Below, in pieces: positions 54,509 through 63,716 of a DNA stretch of 64,000 nt. The notes under the pieces were generated by a model. It was not told where the DNA came from. It did no database searches and saw nothing but the letters and a program-made list of their open reading frames with translations. Both the position numbers and the translations under genes were made by a program. Location: assembly GCF_040730185.1 (NCBI RefSeq), contig NZ_CP160402.1, positions 1,860,001 to 1,924,000 of the forward strand, given 5' to 3'. Every line of letters starts with the position of its first letter. Position 1 is the first letter of the stretch. Source of the DNA: Streptomyces sp. Je 1-332. GTDB taxonomy: Bacteria > Actinomycetota > Actinomycetes > Streptomycetales > Streptomycetaceae.

Positions 54509-56647
54509 CTACGCCTGCCCCGCCTCTCGCATCTGCCGGAGCTCCTTCTTCATCTCTGACACCTCGTCACGCAGCCGTGCGGCGATCTCGAACTGGAGAT
54601 CCGCCGCGGCGGCGCGCATCCGCGCGGTCATCTCCTCGATCTGCTCGGCCAGTTCGGCCGCGGGGCGGTCGGTGGGCACCTTCTCGGCGGCCTTGCCCTT
54701 GGCCGCCTTGCCCGCCTTCTGCGCCGTATCCGCCTTTCCGCCGAGCGCGGGCACCGGCGCCTTGGCTTCCTTCGCCTTGCGGTAGTCCGTGCCGAGGAGC
54801 TGCTCCGTGTCGACCTCCTCGCGCGCGATCGCCGACACGATGTCGTTGATCTTCTTGCGCAGCGGCTGCGGGTCGATCCCCTTCTCCTTGTTGTACGCGA
54901 TCTGCTTCTCGCGGCGGCGGTTCGTCTCCTCGATGGCCTGCTCCATCGCCGGGGTGACCTTGTCCGCGTACATGTGGACCTGGCCGGAGACGTTTCGCGC
55001 CGCGCGGCCGATGGTCTGGATCAGGGAGGTGCCGGAACGCAGGAAGCCCTGCTTGTCGGCGTCGAGGATCGACACCAGGGAGACCTCGGGCAGGTCGAGC
55101 CCCTCTCGCAGGAGGTTGATGCCGACCAGGACGTCGTACTCACCGGCGCGCAGTTCGCGCAGGAGCTCGACGCGGCGCAGGGTGTCGACGTCGCTGTGCA
55201 GATAGCGGACCTGGATGCCCAGCTCGAGGAAGTAGTCGGTGAGGTCCTCGGCCATCTTCTTGGTGAGCGTGGTGACCAGGACACGCTCGTCCTTCTCGGT
55301 GCGTGTGCGGATCTCGTGCACCAGGTCGTCGATCTGCCCCTCGGTGGGCTTGACCACGACCTCCGGGTCGATGAGGCCGGTGGGGCGGATGATCTGCTCG
55401 ACGAAGCCGTCGCCGCGCGAGAGCTCGTACTTCCCGGGGGTCGCCGAGAGGTAGACGGTCTGGCCGATGCGGCCCAGGAACTCCTCCCACTTCAGCGGGC
55501 GGTTGTCCAGCGCGGACGGCAGCCGGAAGCCGTGGTCCACCAGGGTGCGCTTGCGGGAGGCGTCCCCCTCGTACATCGCGCCGATCTGCGGGACCGTGAC
55601 GTGCGACTCGTCGATGACGAGGAGGAAGTCCTCGGGGAAGTAGTCGAGGAGGGTGTTCGGGGCGGTGCCGGGCGCGCGGTCGTCGAAGTGCATCGAGTAG
55701 TTCTCGACGCCGGAGCAGGAGCCGATCTGGCGGAGCATCTCCAGGTCGTACGTCGTGCGCATGCGAAGGCGCTGGGCCTCCAGCATCTTGCCCTGCTTCT
55801 CCAGCTCGGTGAGGCGCTCGGCGAGCTCCTTCTCGATGCCGGTGACCGCCTTCTCCAGGCGCTCCGGTCCTGCCACGTAGTGCGAGGCCGGGAAGACGTA
55901 CAGGTGGTCGTCGTCGCTGATGACCTCGCCGGTGAGCGGGTGCAGCGTGGAGAGCGCCTCGATCTCGTCGCCGAACATCTCGATGCGCACGGCCAGCTCT
56001 TCGTAGACCGGGAAGATCTCGATGGTGTCGCCGCGGACCCGGAAGGTGCCGCGGGCGAAGGCCATGTCGTTGCGCGTGTACTGGATGTCTACGAAGCGGC
56101 GCAGGAGCTGGTCGCGGTCGATCTCGTCGCCGACCTTGAGCGGCACCATCCGGTCGACGTACTCCTGCGGGGTGCCGAGGCCGTAGATGCAGGAGACGGA
56201 GGCGACCACGATCACGTCACGCCGGGTGAGCAGCGAGTTCGTCGCGGAGTGGCGCAGGCGCTCGACTTCCTCGTTGATCGAGGAGTCCTTTTCGATGTAC
56301 GTGTCCGACTGCGGGACGTACGCCTCGGGCTGGTAGTAGTCGTAGTACGAGACGAAGTACTCCACCGCGTTGTTCGGCAGGAGCTCTCGGAACTCGTTGG
56401 CCAGCTGGGCGGCCAGCGTCTTGTTCGGCGCCATCACCAGGGTGGGGCGCTGGAGCTTCTCGATCATCCACGCGGTGGTGGCCGACTTGCCGGTGCCGGT
56501 CGCGCCGAGCAGGACGACGTCCTTCTCACCTGCGGTGACGCGCCGCTCCAGGTCGGCGATGGCCGCCGGCTGGTCGCCGCTTGGCTGGTAGTTGCTGACG
56601 ACCTCGAAAGGTGCCACCGTGCGTTCGATCTTGGATACGGGCCGCAT
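54509..56647 (-). CDS. uvrB: Excinuclease ABC subunit B
   Basis: A 712-residue helicase-like subunit of nucleotide excision repair that verifies damage and recruits UvrC. Walker [14 protein letters not shown], the beta-hairpin [25 protein letters not shown] and GRAARN helicase motifs, and the C-terminal UVR helix ([16 protein letters not shown]) are intact. ATG 56647 (MRPVSKIER) lies 7 bp after TACGGT; with the damage motif just upstream the transcript is leaderless. Stands alone between the MHYT gene and terD. Confidence 0.97.
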   Translation of the reverse strand: MRPVSKIERTVAPFEVVSNYQPSGDQPAAIADLERRVTAGEKDVVLLGATGTGKSATTAWMIEKLQRPTLVMAPNKTLAAQLANEFRELLPNNAVEYFVSYYDYYQPEAYVPQSDTYIEKDSSINEEVERLRHSATNSLLTRRDVIVVASVSCIYGLGTPQEYVDRMVPLKVGDEIDRDQLLRRFVDIQYTRNDMAFARGTFRVRGDTIEIFPVYEELAVRIEMFGDEIEALSTLHPLTGEVISDDDHLYVFPASHYVAGPERLEKAVTGIEKELAERLTELEKQGKMLEAQRLRMRTTYDLEMLRQIGSCSGVENYSMHFDDRAPGTAPNTLLDYFPEDFLLVIDESHVTVPQIGAMYEGDASRKRTLVDHGFRLPSALDNRPLKWEEFLGRIGQTVYLSATPGKYELSRGDGFVEQIIRPTGLIDPEVVVKPTEGQIDDLVHEIRTRTEKDERVLVTTLTKKMAEDLTDYFLELGIQVRYLHSDVDTLRRVELLRELRAGEYDVLVGINLLREGLDLPEVSLVSILDADKQGFLRSGTSLIQTIGRAARNVSGQVHMYADKVTPAMEQAIEETNRRREKQIAYNKEKGIDPQPLRKKINDIVSAIAREEVDTEQLLGTDYRKAKEAKAPVPALGGKADTAQKAGKAAKGKAAEKVPTDRPAAELAEQIEEMTARMRAAAADLQFEIAARLRDEVSEMKKELRQMREAGQA

Positions 56648-56654
56648 GGAACCA

Positions 56655-56677
56655 ACCGTACGACTCCCCACTGACAA
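56655..56677 (-). promoter_or_regulatory. RecA-NDp/PafBC-type damage promoter of uvrB
   Basis: On the minus strand TTGTCAGTG, 8 bp, TACGGT, then 7 bp to the ATG. An exact match to TTGTCRGTG-N8-TANNNT; the transcript would begin at or one base before the start codon. Confidence 0.85.
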
Positions 56678-56687
56678 CGGGGTCGGA

Positions 56688-57554
56688 TCACCAGCTCTGC
56701 GGGGTCCTGGGGCCGGGGCGCTGCGAGGGCCTGCGGGCCGCGCGCGGGTCGTGCCGGTCACCCGAGCGGGGCACGGGGTAGGGGGCGTGCTGCCGCTGGG
56801 CGGCGCTCTGGAGGTCGGCCTTGCCCATCACCATCAGCGGATCGAACATCACGATCACTCCCGCGAGGAGCAGGAAGGCGAGCGGGCCGATCATCATGGG
56901 CGCGAGGATCTCGGCGGCCGAGTCTCCCCCGGTCGGGGCACCGGGCGAGCCGTGCAGATGGACCCTGAGGGCGGCCATCCCGGTGTAGTGCATGCCGCTG
57001 ACGGCGAGGCCCATGACGAGGCTCGCGCCCAGGCTCCAGAGGAACCCCCTGACCTGCGCTGCCGCCCATAGGGCCGCGGTGGCGGCGACGACGGCGATCA
57101 CGACGGACGCGGAGACGGTGAGGGTGTTGTACTCCAGCGTCCCGCGCAGACGCATACCGGCCATTCCCAGGTAGTGCATCGAGGCGACGCCCAGACCGGT
57201 GATCGTTCCTCCGGTGAACAGCGCCGTCCCGGTCGCGCCGCGGTAACCCACGATGAAGATCCCGACACCGACCATCACGATGGCGACGGCGAGACTCGCG
57301 AAGGTCAGCGCCTTGTCGTAGTGGATCGGGGCTTCCTCTACGGAGAAGCCCATCATCGCGATGAAGTGCATGGTCCAGATCCCGGACCCGATCGCCGCCG
57401 ACCCCAGGGCGAGCCAGCCGGGCCGCCAGGAGTGGGCGACAAGGAGCGACCTGGTGGTGCAGCGCAGGCCGAGCGCACCGCCGAGACACGCCATGAGATA
57501 CGCCGCTACCGGCGTGACCCATCCGTAGCTGAAACCGTCGACCGTGCCCTGCAT
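56688..57554 (-). CDS. MHYT-domain integral membrane sensor protein
   Basis: A 288-residue membrane protein with about seven helices. The MHYT domain is recognised by repeated Met-His motifs near helix ends: [18 protein letters not shown] and MHYTGMAAL, thought to bind copper and sense oxygen, CO or NO. After the last helix ([12 protein letters not shown]) a short basic tail of about 45 residues follows, with no GGDEF, EAL or kinase domain, so it is a stand-alone sensor or transporter-like form. ATG 57554 with GGAGGG 8 bp upstream is preferred. Confidence 0.9.
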   Translation of the reverse strand: MQGTVDGFSYGWVTPVAAYLMACLGGALGLRCTTRSLLVAHSWRPGWLALGSAAIGSGIWTMHFIAMMGFSVEEAPIHYDKALTFASLAVAIVMVGVGIFIVGYRGATGTALFTGGTITGLGVASMHYLGMAGMRLRGTLEYNTLTVSASVVIAVVAATAALWAAAQVRGFLWSLGASLVMGLAVSGMHYTGMAALRVHLHGSPGAPTGGDSAAEILAPMMIGPLAFLLLAGVIVMFDPLMVMGKADLQSAAQRQHAPYPVPRSGDRHDPRAARRPSQRPGPRTPQSW

Positions 57555-57710
57555 GAGCGGTAGCCCTCCGCCTGTTGTATCCAAATGCCCGGGATTGCCC
57601 CCAAGTGGCCCCAGCCGACCGTCACCTGACAGGCCATGGGCTGAAGCAGAGAGTAAAGCTCACTCCGGAACTTGCGAACGATTTTCCGGGAAAGAAACCC
57701 GGCTGTCTCC

Positions 57711-57732
57711 GTTCAACCTGTGGCCATCCTGC
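57711..57732 (+). promoter_or_regulatory. PHO-box-like direct repeat upstream of the GDPD gene
   Basis: GTTCAACCTGT (57711-57721) followed by GGCCATCCTGC (57722-57732), two 11-bp units in register. PhoP boxes in Streptomyces are direct 11-bp units opening with GTTCACC; the first unit fits, the second only partly. Weak candidate, given weight by the phosphate-scavenging gene downstream. Confidence 0.3.
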
Positions 57733-57802
57733 ACCTGTCTCGCGTTGGCCGTGGACTGTCACTCTCATCCGGTCCGTGCCCGCATATCGCGAGGAGTCAC
57801 CG

Positions 57803-58717
57803 TTGTACGCACGCGTTGCCGCTGCCGCCACCGCCGCTCTTCTTGGAGCCGGCGCACTAGCTCTCCCCTCCGCTCACGCCGCCGACCAGAAATCGGTGCC
57901 GACGTCCTCACGGACGTCCACGCAGACGTCCGTCTCGCACGACGGGCCACTGGTCGTCGCGCACCGGGGCGCTTCCGCCTATGCGCCCGAGAACACTTTC
58001 GCAGCCATCGACAAGGCTGCTGACATGGGGTTCCGCTGGGTCGAGAACGACGTCCAGCGCACCAAGGACGGCGAGCTCGTGATCATGCACGACGACACCC
58101 TGAAGCGGACGACGAACGTCGAGCAGCTCTTCCCCGACCGCGCGCCGTGGAAGGTCGCGGACTTCACCGCGGCGGAGATCGCCAAGCTGGACGCGGGCAG
58201 CTGGTACAGCCCGAAGTACGCGGGGCAGCGGGTGCCCACGCTGAAGCAGTACATGAACCGCGTCTCGCGCAACCACCAGAGTCTCGTCTTCGAGTTCAAG
58301 AAGCCCGAGCTGTACCCGGGCATCGAGAAGCAGGGCCTGGCCGTCCTGCGCAGGACGGGCTGGCTGGACAAGCACCACGTCAAGAGCAAGCTCGTCATCC
58401 AGAGCTTCAGCGCGGACAGCGTCAAGACGGTCCACAAGCTGCGGCCCGACATCAAGACCGGCTTCCTCGGCACGCCCGCGGTCGCCGATCTGCCCGCGTA
58501 CGCGAAGTTCTCCGACCAGATCAACTCGACGCACGGCTCCATCTCCCGTGAGTACGTCGCCGCGATCCACGCGCAGAAGGGGCCGCACCGCAAGCGCCTG
58601 GAGATCTTCACCTGGACCGTGAACGACGCGGCCGCCGCGCAGCGTGTGGCGGGCTTCGACGTGGACGGCATCATCACGAACACGCCCGATGTCGTGCGCG
58701 AGGCCGTCTCCGGCTGA
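57803..58717 (+). CDS. Secreted glycerophosphodiester phosphodiesterase
   Basis: A 304-residue exported GDPD, hydrolysing glycerophosphodiesters to glycerol 3-phosphate and an alcohol. The TTG start at 57803 is chosen because GAGGAG lies 6 bp upstream and the protein then opens with a clean signal peptide (about 1-26, ending AHA). Catalytic motifs: HRGASAYAPENT (His54, Arg55, Glu63), WVENDVQRTKDGELVIMHDD (Glu81, Asp83, His96). The open frame extends to 57575 but without a ribosome site. Likely a phosphate/glycerol scavenger. Confidence 0.9.
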   Translation: MYARVAAAATAALLGAGALALPSAHAADQKSVPTSSRTSTQTSVSHDGPLVVAHRGASAYAPENTFAAIDKAADMGFRWVENDVQRTKDGELVIMHDDTLKRTTNVEQLFPDRAPWKVADFTAAEIAKLDAGSWYSPKYAGQRVPTLKQYMNRVSRNHQSLVFEFKKPELYPGIEKQGLAVLRRTGWLDKHHVKSKLVIQSFSADSVKTVHKLRPDIKTGFLGTPAVADLPAYAKFSDQINSTHGSISREYVAAIHAQKGPHRKRLEIFTWTVNDAAAAQRVAGFDVDGIITNTPDVVREAVSG

Positions 58718-58746
58718 GTCAGGGGCCGAAGCAGCTCCGGGCGGCG

Positions 58747-58769
58747 TTGTCAGTGCCCGGTCGTACGGT
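58747..58769 (+). promoter_or_regulatory. RecA-NDp/PafBC-type damage promoter of the methyltransferase gene
   Basis: TTGTCAGTG, 8 bp, TACGGT, then 7 bp to ATG 58777. Same geometry and -10 box as uvrB; predicts a leaderless, DNA-damage-induced transcript. Confidence 0.85.
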
Positions 58770-58776
58770 GGTCCAC

Positions 58777-59355
58777 ATGAACGCCACAGGGCAGCACGAG
58801 CAGGACCCGGCGGGTCACGACGACCCGCGGCAGGTGGTGTGGGCCGTCGTCGAGAGCGACATCGGTCCGCTGCTGCTCGCCGCGACCGACGAGGGGCTGG
58901 CCACCGTCGTCTTCCACGCCACGGACGCGGTGCGCGACAGGGCGCTCGAGCGGCTCGGCTCCCGGTTGGGGTCCGAGCCGGTCGAGGCGCCCGGCTCCCC
59001 GCTCCTCGCCGAGCCCATACGCCAGCTCGCCGCCTACTTCGCGGGCGAGCGGCACGAGTTCGAGCTGCCGCTCGACTGGTCGCTGATCTCCGGGTTCAAC
59101 CGCCAGGTGCTGCACGAACTGACCGCCGTTCCGTACGGCGCCGTCGTGGGGTACGGGGACCTGGCCCGCCGTGTCGGCCAGCCCGGCGCGGCCCAGGCGG
59201 TCGGCATGGCGATGGGCGCCAATCCGCTGCCGGTCGTGGTGCCCTGCCACCGGGTGGTCGAGAGGGACGGCGGCATCGGCGAGTTCGGCGGCGGCGTGGA
59301 GACCAAGCGCCGGCTCCTCGCCCTGGAGGGGGTGCTGCCACAGCCGCTGTTCTGA
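58777..59355 (+). CDS. ogt: Methylated-DNA-[protein]-cysteine S-methyltransferase
   Basis: A 192-residue suicide repair protein that takes the methyl group from O6-methylguanine onto its own cysteine. The acceptor is Cys157 in VVPCHRVV, with the DNA-binding RRVGQPGAAQAVGMAMG helix before it and the Asn hinge (GANPLP). An N-terminal domain of about 95 residues is present. ATG 58777 is set by the promoter spacing; GTG 58747 would lie in the promoter. Named ogt as a generic symbol; it is not an Ada fusion. Confidence 0.94.
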   Translation: MNATGQHEQDPAGHDDPRQVVWAVVESDIGPLLLAATDEGLATVVFHATDAVRDRALERLGSRLGSEPVEAPGSPLLAEPIRQLAAYFAGERHEFELPLDWSLISGFNRQVLHELTAVPYGAVVGYGDLARRVGQPGAAQAVGMAMGANPLPVVVPCHRVVERDGGIGEFGGGVETKRRLLALEGVLPQPLF

Positions 59356-59429
59356 GGCTCCCGCGCGTGTGCGGGGCGAGCCGTGGAATCCCGGTTTCCC
59401 GCGGACAGACGCCCTGGCACACTGCGTCA

Positions 59430-60707
59430 GTGACTTCGACCCTCGACGCTCCTGACATACCCACGCCAGAAGCGCTGCCCGCGCTGCGCCGCCGTACGAC
59501 CGCGGTGCTGGTCTCCAGTCAGATACTGGGCGGGCTCGGGGTACCGATCGGCATCGCGCTCGCCCCCATGCTCGCGACCGAGGTGAGCGGCACGGAGGCG
59601 CTGTCCGGCCTCGCGCCCACCGCGTCGGTGGCCGGGACGGCGCTGCTCTCGCTGCCGCTCGCCGCCCTGATGACATCGCGCGGACGGCGGCCCGGCCTCG
59701 TCCTCGCGTATCTGATCGGCGCACTGGGAGCGGGACTCGTGGTCCTCGCCGCCGTCATCGAGAGCTTCCCCCTGCTGCTGCTCGGCATGGCCGGCTTCGG
59801 GGCGGGCTCGTCGGCCAATCTGCAGGCCCGCTTCGCTGCGGCCGACCTGGCCGAACCCGACCGGCGCGGCCGCGCCATCTCCCTCGTCATCTGGGCCACC
59901 ACGATCGGCTCGGTCCTCGGCCCGAACATCGCGGCGCCCACGAGCCGCGCCTTCTCCGGCACCTCCATACCCGAATCGGCGGGCCCTTTCCTCTTCGCCG
60001 CCGGGATCTTCGCGGTCGCCGGTCTCGTGGTGGCCGTACTGCTGCGGCCCGACCCGCTGCTCACCGCCCGCGCGCTCGCCCCGCAGGAGAACCACTCCGC
60101 ACAGAGCCGCTCGCTGCGGGCCGGTGTCGCCGCCGTGGCCGCGTCCCCGATGGCCCGGCTCGCCCTGGTGACGGTGGCCGCGTCGCACACGGTGATGGTC
60201 TCGATCATGGTCATGACCCCGGTCGACCTGGGGCACCACGGGGCGAGTCTGCAACTGGTCGGCCTGGTCATCAGCGGCCACATCGCGGGCATGTACGCGC
60301 TGTCGCCCGTGATGGGCTGGCTCTCCGACCGGTTCGGACGGCTCTCCGTGATCGGCCTCGCGGTCGGGCTGCTGTGCTGCGCCGCACTGCTCGCCGGTAC
60401 GGCAGGCCCCAGCCACGGCCAGACCGCCGCCGGTCTCTTCGTACTCGGCCTCGGCTGGTCCGCGGGTCTTGTCTCGGGCTCCGCGCTGCTCACCGACTCG
60501 GTGCCGCAGCCCGCCCGCGCCGCCGTGCAGGGCCTCTCGGACCTGACCATGAACACGGCGGCGGGCATCGGCGGCGCGGCGGCCGGCCTGATCGTCGCGC
60601 GGGCGAGCTACGGCTGGCTCAACCTCATCGGCGTCTGCGTGCTGCTGCCGATGGCGGCACTGGCGCTGCGCCGGGCGGTCAAGAAGGCCCCACCGGCGAC
60701 AACCTGA
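59430..60707 (+). CDS. MFS transporter (drug efflux-like)
   Basis: A 425-residue 12-helix major facilitator. Helix 1 holds VLVSSQILGGLGVPIGIALAP, the loop 2-3 motif is MTSRGRRPGL and the second half has GWLSDRFGRLSV. GTG 59430 is preceded by a CACACT box 7 bp upstream. Belongs to the YcaD/drug-resistance-like branches by pattern; substrate unknown. Stands alone after the methyltransferase gene. Confidence 0.88.
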   Translation: MTSTLDAPDIPTPEALPALRRRTTAVLVSSQILGGLGVPIGIALAPMLATEVSGTEALSGLAPTASVAGTALLSLPLAALMTSRGRRPGLVLAYLIGALGAGLVVLAAVIESFPLLLLGMAGFGAGSSANLQARFAAADLAEPDRRGRAISLVIWATTIGSVLGPNIAAPTSRAFSGTSIPESAGPFLFAAGIFAVAGLVVAVLLRPDPLLTARALAPQENHSAQSRSLRAGVAAVAASPMARLALVTVAASHTVMVSIMVMTPVDLGHHGASLQLVGLVISGHIAGMYALSPVMGWLSDRFGRLSVIGLAVGLLCCAALLAGTAGPSHGQTAAGLFVLGLGWSAGLVSGSALLTDSVPQPARAAVQGLSDLTMNTAAGIGGAAAGLIVARASYGWLNLIGVCVLLPMAALALRRAVKKAPPATT

Positions 60708-60721
60708 CCGACGACAGGGGG

Positions 60722-61087
60722 TCAGGCGAGCGTGATGTGGTACGCCTTGCGCAACGTCTCGTGCACGGTCCACGTCGTACGGTCGCCCTCGCGCAGGACG
60801 GCCGCGTCTCCGGGGCCGACGTCGATCACGTCACCGCCCTCCACCTCGATGGTGGCGCGGCCGCTGACGACGACGAAGAGTTCGTTCGCCTCGGTGTCGG
60901 TGACCACGCCGGGTGTGATCTGCCAGATGCCGCGCAGCTGCTTGCCGTCGGCGGACTCCCACAGGACCTTGCCGGTGACCTCCGGGGTGCCGGAGACGAT
61001 CTGTTCGGAATCCAGGGGCTCTGCCTCCAGGTCGACATCCGGAATGTGCACGGCAAAGGAGGCGACGGCTTGATCATTCGTGGTCAT
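60722..61087 (-). CDS. Cupin-domain protein (cupin_3/ureidoglycine aminohydrolase-like)
   Basis: A 121-residue single cupin of the DUF861 type. ELFVVVSGRATIEVEGGDVIDVGPGDAAVLREG contains cupin motif 1, and WTVHETLRKAYHITLA motif 2; the typical metal His pattern is incomplete, so metal binding is uncertain. Related proteins include (S)-ureidoglycine aminohydrolase and stress-associated cupins. Convergent with the MFS gene. Function unassigned. Confidence 0.85.
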   Translation of the reverse strand: MTTNDQAVASFAVHIPDVDLEAEPLDSEQIVSGTPEVTGKVLWESADGKQLRGIWQITPGVVTDTEANELFVVVSGRATIEVEGGDVIDVGPGDAAVLREGDRTTWTVHETLRKAYHITLA

Positions 61088-61167
61088 GGCCGGTCACCTT
61101 AGCGGGGCGCGGCGCGGCCGTCCGGCGGGGGTCAGCTCTCCGCCACCGCGGCGCCCTACCGCTCCTC

Positions 61168-61605
61168 CTACCGCTCCTCTCCGTAGTGGCGCGCTTCGAA
61201 GATGTTCCCGTCCGGGTCGCGGAAGTAGAAGCTGCGGCGAGCCTTGCCGCGGGCGCCGAACGCGTCGCGTCCGATGTCCGACACCGGCGTCCCGCGCTCC
61301 TCCAGACGGGCGCGCAACGCATCGAAGTCGGTCTCCGCCAAGGCGAGGCAGACGTGGTTGACCGGGTGGCCGGCGCTCTTGTCCGCGTCCGGCACGACGT
61401 TCATGCGCTCGGCGAGGGTGAGCGGGGCGAGGTCGAAGATGGTCTCTTCGTTGAGCCGTACGGAGGGGAACGAGATGGTGCCCGCCGTGAACTCGGCGAC
61501 GCGCAGGGGTTCGAGACCGAGCACCTTCTCGTAGAAGTCGGCTGCCGCCACGGGGTCGCGCACCCACAGGACGACGTGGTCGAGCCGTGTCGTGTTGTCC
61601 GTCAT
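61168..61605 (-). CDS. VOC-family (glyoxalase/bleomycin resistance fold) protein
   Basis: A 145-residue protein with two beta-alpha-beta-beta-beta modules. RLDHVVLWVRDPVAAADFYEKVLGLEP opens the fold, with a metal His in LDHV; NHVCLALAE and RSFYFRDPDGNIFEARHY supply a second His and the closing Glu. The pattern fits a metal-dependent glyoxalase-like enzyme. ATG 61605. Its product cannot be named. Confidence 0.88.
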   Translation of the reverse strand: MTDNTTRLDHVVLWVRDPVAAADFYEKVLGLEPLRVAEFTAGTISFPSVRLNEETIFDLAPLTLAERMNVVPDADKSAGHPVNHVCLALAETDFDALRARLEERGTPVSDIGRDAFGARGKARRSFYFRDPDGNIFEARHYGEER

Positions 61606-61704
61606 GCCGACAGGCTGCTGTCCCGTCCCCGGGGGCGCAAGTGTTTGAGTGGACGCGCCGACCGCCAGGGATGAGGGGAGACCCGACAGCCAGGAGGCAG
61701 GCCC

Positions 61705-62655
61705 GTGGTGCTGATGTCCGACGAGGTGGCGGCCGGCGAGGTGGTGCCCGGCGTGGTGGTGTCCGACGAGGTGCAGGCGGCTGTGGTGAACCAGCGGCCC
61801 GTCGTCGCCCTGGAGTCCACGATCATCGCGCACGGGCTGCCGCGCCCCCGCAATCTCCAGGTCGCGCGTGAACTCGAAGAGGTCGTACGGGAGGAGGGCG
61901 CCGTCCCCGCGACGATCGCCGTCCTGGACGGGCGGCCCCATGTCGGCCTGGACAAGCGGCAGTTGGAACGTGTCGCGAACGAGGACGGCATCCGCAAGCT
62001 GGGCCACCGCGACCTGGCCCTCGCGGTCGCGGCGGGCGCGAGCGGGGCGACGACGGTCTCCGCGACGGCGCTGCTCGCCGCGCGGGCGGGCGTACGGGTG
62101 TTCGCCACGGGTGGGCTCGGCGGGGTGCACCGGGAGTGGGCGGTGACCCAGGACGAGTCCGCCGACCTGGCGCTGCTCGCCCGGACGCGCATCACGGTGG
62201 TCTGCGCGGGGGTGAAGTCGATCCTGGACGTGGCGGCGACGTTGCAACGCCTGGAGACGCTGGGCGTGGCGGTGGCGGGTTACGGGACGGACCGCTTCCC
62301 CGGGTTCTACCTCACCGACTCCGGGCATCCGGTGGACTGGACGCTGCGGACGCCCGCGGAGGTCGCGGCGGTGATGCGGGCGCAGGACGCGGTCGGCGGC
62401 CCGGAGTCCGCGCTGCTCGTGGCGAACCCCGTCCCGGAGACGGCCCAACTCGATCCGGCGCTCCACGCGCGCGTACTGGCCGAGTCGTTGGAGGCGTGCA
62501 CGGAACAAGGCATCACGGGCCAGGCGGTCACGCCGTTCCTCCTGGACCAGTTGATGCGACGCACGGATGGCGCGTCACTCAACGCCAATCTCGCGGCGGT
62601 ACGGGGGAATGTGCGGCTGGCGGGGCGGATCGCGGGGGCTTGGGGGGAGAGGTGA
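61705..62655 (+). CDS. psuG: Pseudouridine-5'-phosphate glycosidase
   Basis: A 316-residue enzyme splitting pseudouridine 5'-phosphate into uracil and ribose 5-phosphate. Family blocks are ALESTIIAHGLPRPRNLQVA, VPATIAVLDGRPHVGL, ATGGLGGVHR, CAGVKSILD (with the catalytic Lys) and GYGTDRFPGFY. GTG 61705 has AGGAGG 7 bp upstream. The PfkB kinase gene that follows overlaps its stop by 4 bp, so the two form the usual psuG-psuK pair. Confidence 0.93.
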   Translation: MVLMSDEVAAGEVVPGVVVSDEVQAAVVNQRPVVALESTIIAHGLPRPRNLQVARELEEVVREEGAVPATIAVLDGRPHVGLDKRQLERVANEDGIRKLGHRDLALAVAAGASGATTVSATALLAARAGVRVFATGGLGGVHREWAVTQDESADLALLARTRITVVCAGVKSILDVAATLQRLETLGVAVAGYGTDRFPGFYLTDSGHPVDWTLRTPAEVAAVMRAQDAVGGPESALLVANPVPETAQLDPALHARVLAESLEACTEQGITGQAVTPFLLDQLMRRTDGASLNANLAAVRGNVRLAGRIAGAWGER

Positions 62656-63716
62656 GTTGGGGTTGGGGTGGGGGTGGGGGCTCGGGTGGGGGCTTCGGGG
62701 CGGGGCGCGGTGCGGGCACGGGGGCGGGCTTCGGTTGGGGCGCGGGTGCGGGAGCGGGCTCCGGTGCGGGGCGCGGTGATCGCGTGGGTGGGGCGGTGAC
62801 TTCGGGGCGGGGTGGGGCGCTGCTTGTCGTGGGCGATGCCATCACCGACATAGTCGCGCGCCACGGGACGCCCCTGGTCCCCGGTACGGACACGGCTGCT
62901 GCGATCCGTACCCTGCCTGGCGGCGCGGGTGCCAACGTGGCGTGCTGGGCTGCTTCTTGGGGCTGCCGCGACGTGCGGTTCCTGGGGCGGGTCGGCGCGG
63001 ACTCGGCGGCGTGGCACGAGGAGGCGCTCACGCGTGCGGGGGTGCGGCCTCGGCTCGTCGTCGACTCCGAGGCGCCTACGGGGACCGTGATCTGCGTGGT
63101 CGACGGGGGTGACGGGGGTGGGGCGGAGCGGACGTTCCTGACGGACAGTGGGGCGTCGTTGCGGCTGTCGGTCGCGGACTGGTCGCCGGCGCTCCTGGAC
63201 GGGGTGGGGTGGTTGCACCTGTCGGGTTACTTGTTCTTCGCGACGCCGAGCAGAGGGGTGGCCGAGGCGGCACTGGCGGCGGCACGCGCGCGTGGAGTGC
63301 CGGTGAGTGTGGATCCGGCGTCGGCGGGGTTCCTTGCGGAGCTGGGGGTGGAGCGGTTTCTGGCGGCGGTGGACGGGGTGGATGTGTTGCTGCCGAGTGA
63401 GGGGGAGTTGCGGTTGCTGGCAGGGGTGGCGGATGTAGGGGGCCTGGCGGAGGCTGCCGCGAAGTTGAGCCGTCAGTTTCCGGTGGTGGTGGTCAAGCGG
63501 GGCGCTGCGGGGGCGTTGGCGGCCCGGGAGGGTGAGGTGCGGGCCGAGGTCCCCGCGCTGCCTGCCGCGGCGCGGGACTCGACGGGGGCGGGGGACGCGT
63601 TCACGGGGGCGTTCCTTGCGTCGCGCCTGTCCGACGCGGGGCTCTGCGAGGCTTTGGCGGAGGGGTGCAGGGCGGGAGCGAGGGCGGTCGAACTGGTGGG
63701 GGGCAGGCCGGTCTAG
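62652..63716 (+). CDS. psuK: PfkB-family kinase, probable pseudouridine kinase
   Basis: A 354-residue ribokinase-fold protein, probably phosphorylating pseudouridine for PsuG. Motifs: LVVGDAITDIVARHG, LPGGAGANVACWAASWG, and ARDSTGAGDAFTGAFLAS with the catalytic Asp. GTG 62652 overlaps the psuG stop (GTGA) and GGGGAGAG lies upstream, so I list it, but it adds 48 residues of Gly/Ala-rich low complexity. GTG 62796 would give a normal 306-residue kinase and may be the true start. The gene strand is unusually G-rich. Confidence 0.8.
   Translation: MSWGWGGGGGSGGGFGAGRGAGTGAGFGWGAGAGAGSGAGRGDRVGGAVTSGRGGALLVVGDAITDIVARHGTPLVPGTDTAAAIRTLPGGAGANVACWAASWGCRDVRFLGRVGADSAAWHEEALTRAGVRPRLVVDSEAPTGTVICVVDGGDGGGAERTFLTDSGASLRLSVADWSPALLDGVGWLHLSGYLFFATPSRGVAEAALAAARARGVPVSVDPASAGFLAELGVERFLAAVDGVDVLLPSEGELRLLAGVADVGGLAEAAAKLSRQFPVVVVKRGAAGALAAREGEVRAEVPALPAAARDSTGAGDAFTGAFLASRLSDAGLCEALAEGCRAGARAVELVGGRPV
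62656..62703 (+). other. G-run cluster with quadruplex potential
   Basis: Eight runs of three to five guanines with 1-4 nt spacers just after the psuG stop codon, at the start of the kinase frame. Meets any common G-quadruplex rule. May be a consequence of low-complexity coding or a structure in the message. Confidence 0.6.
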
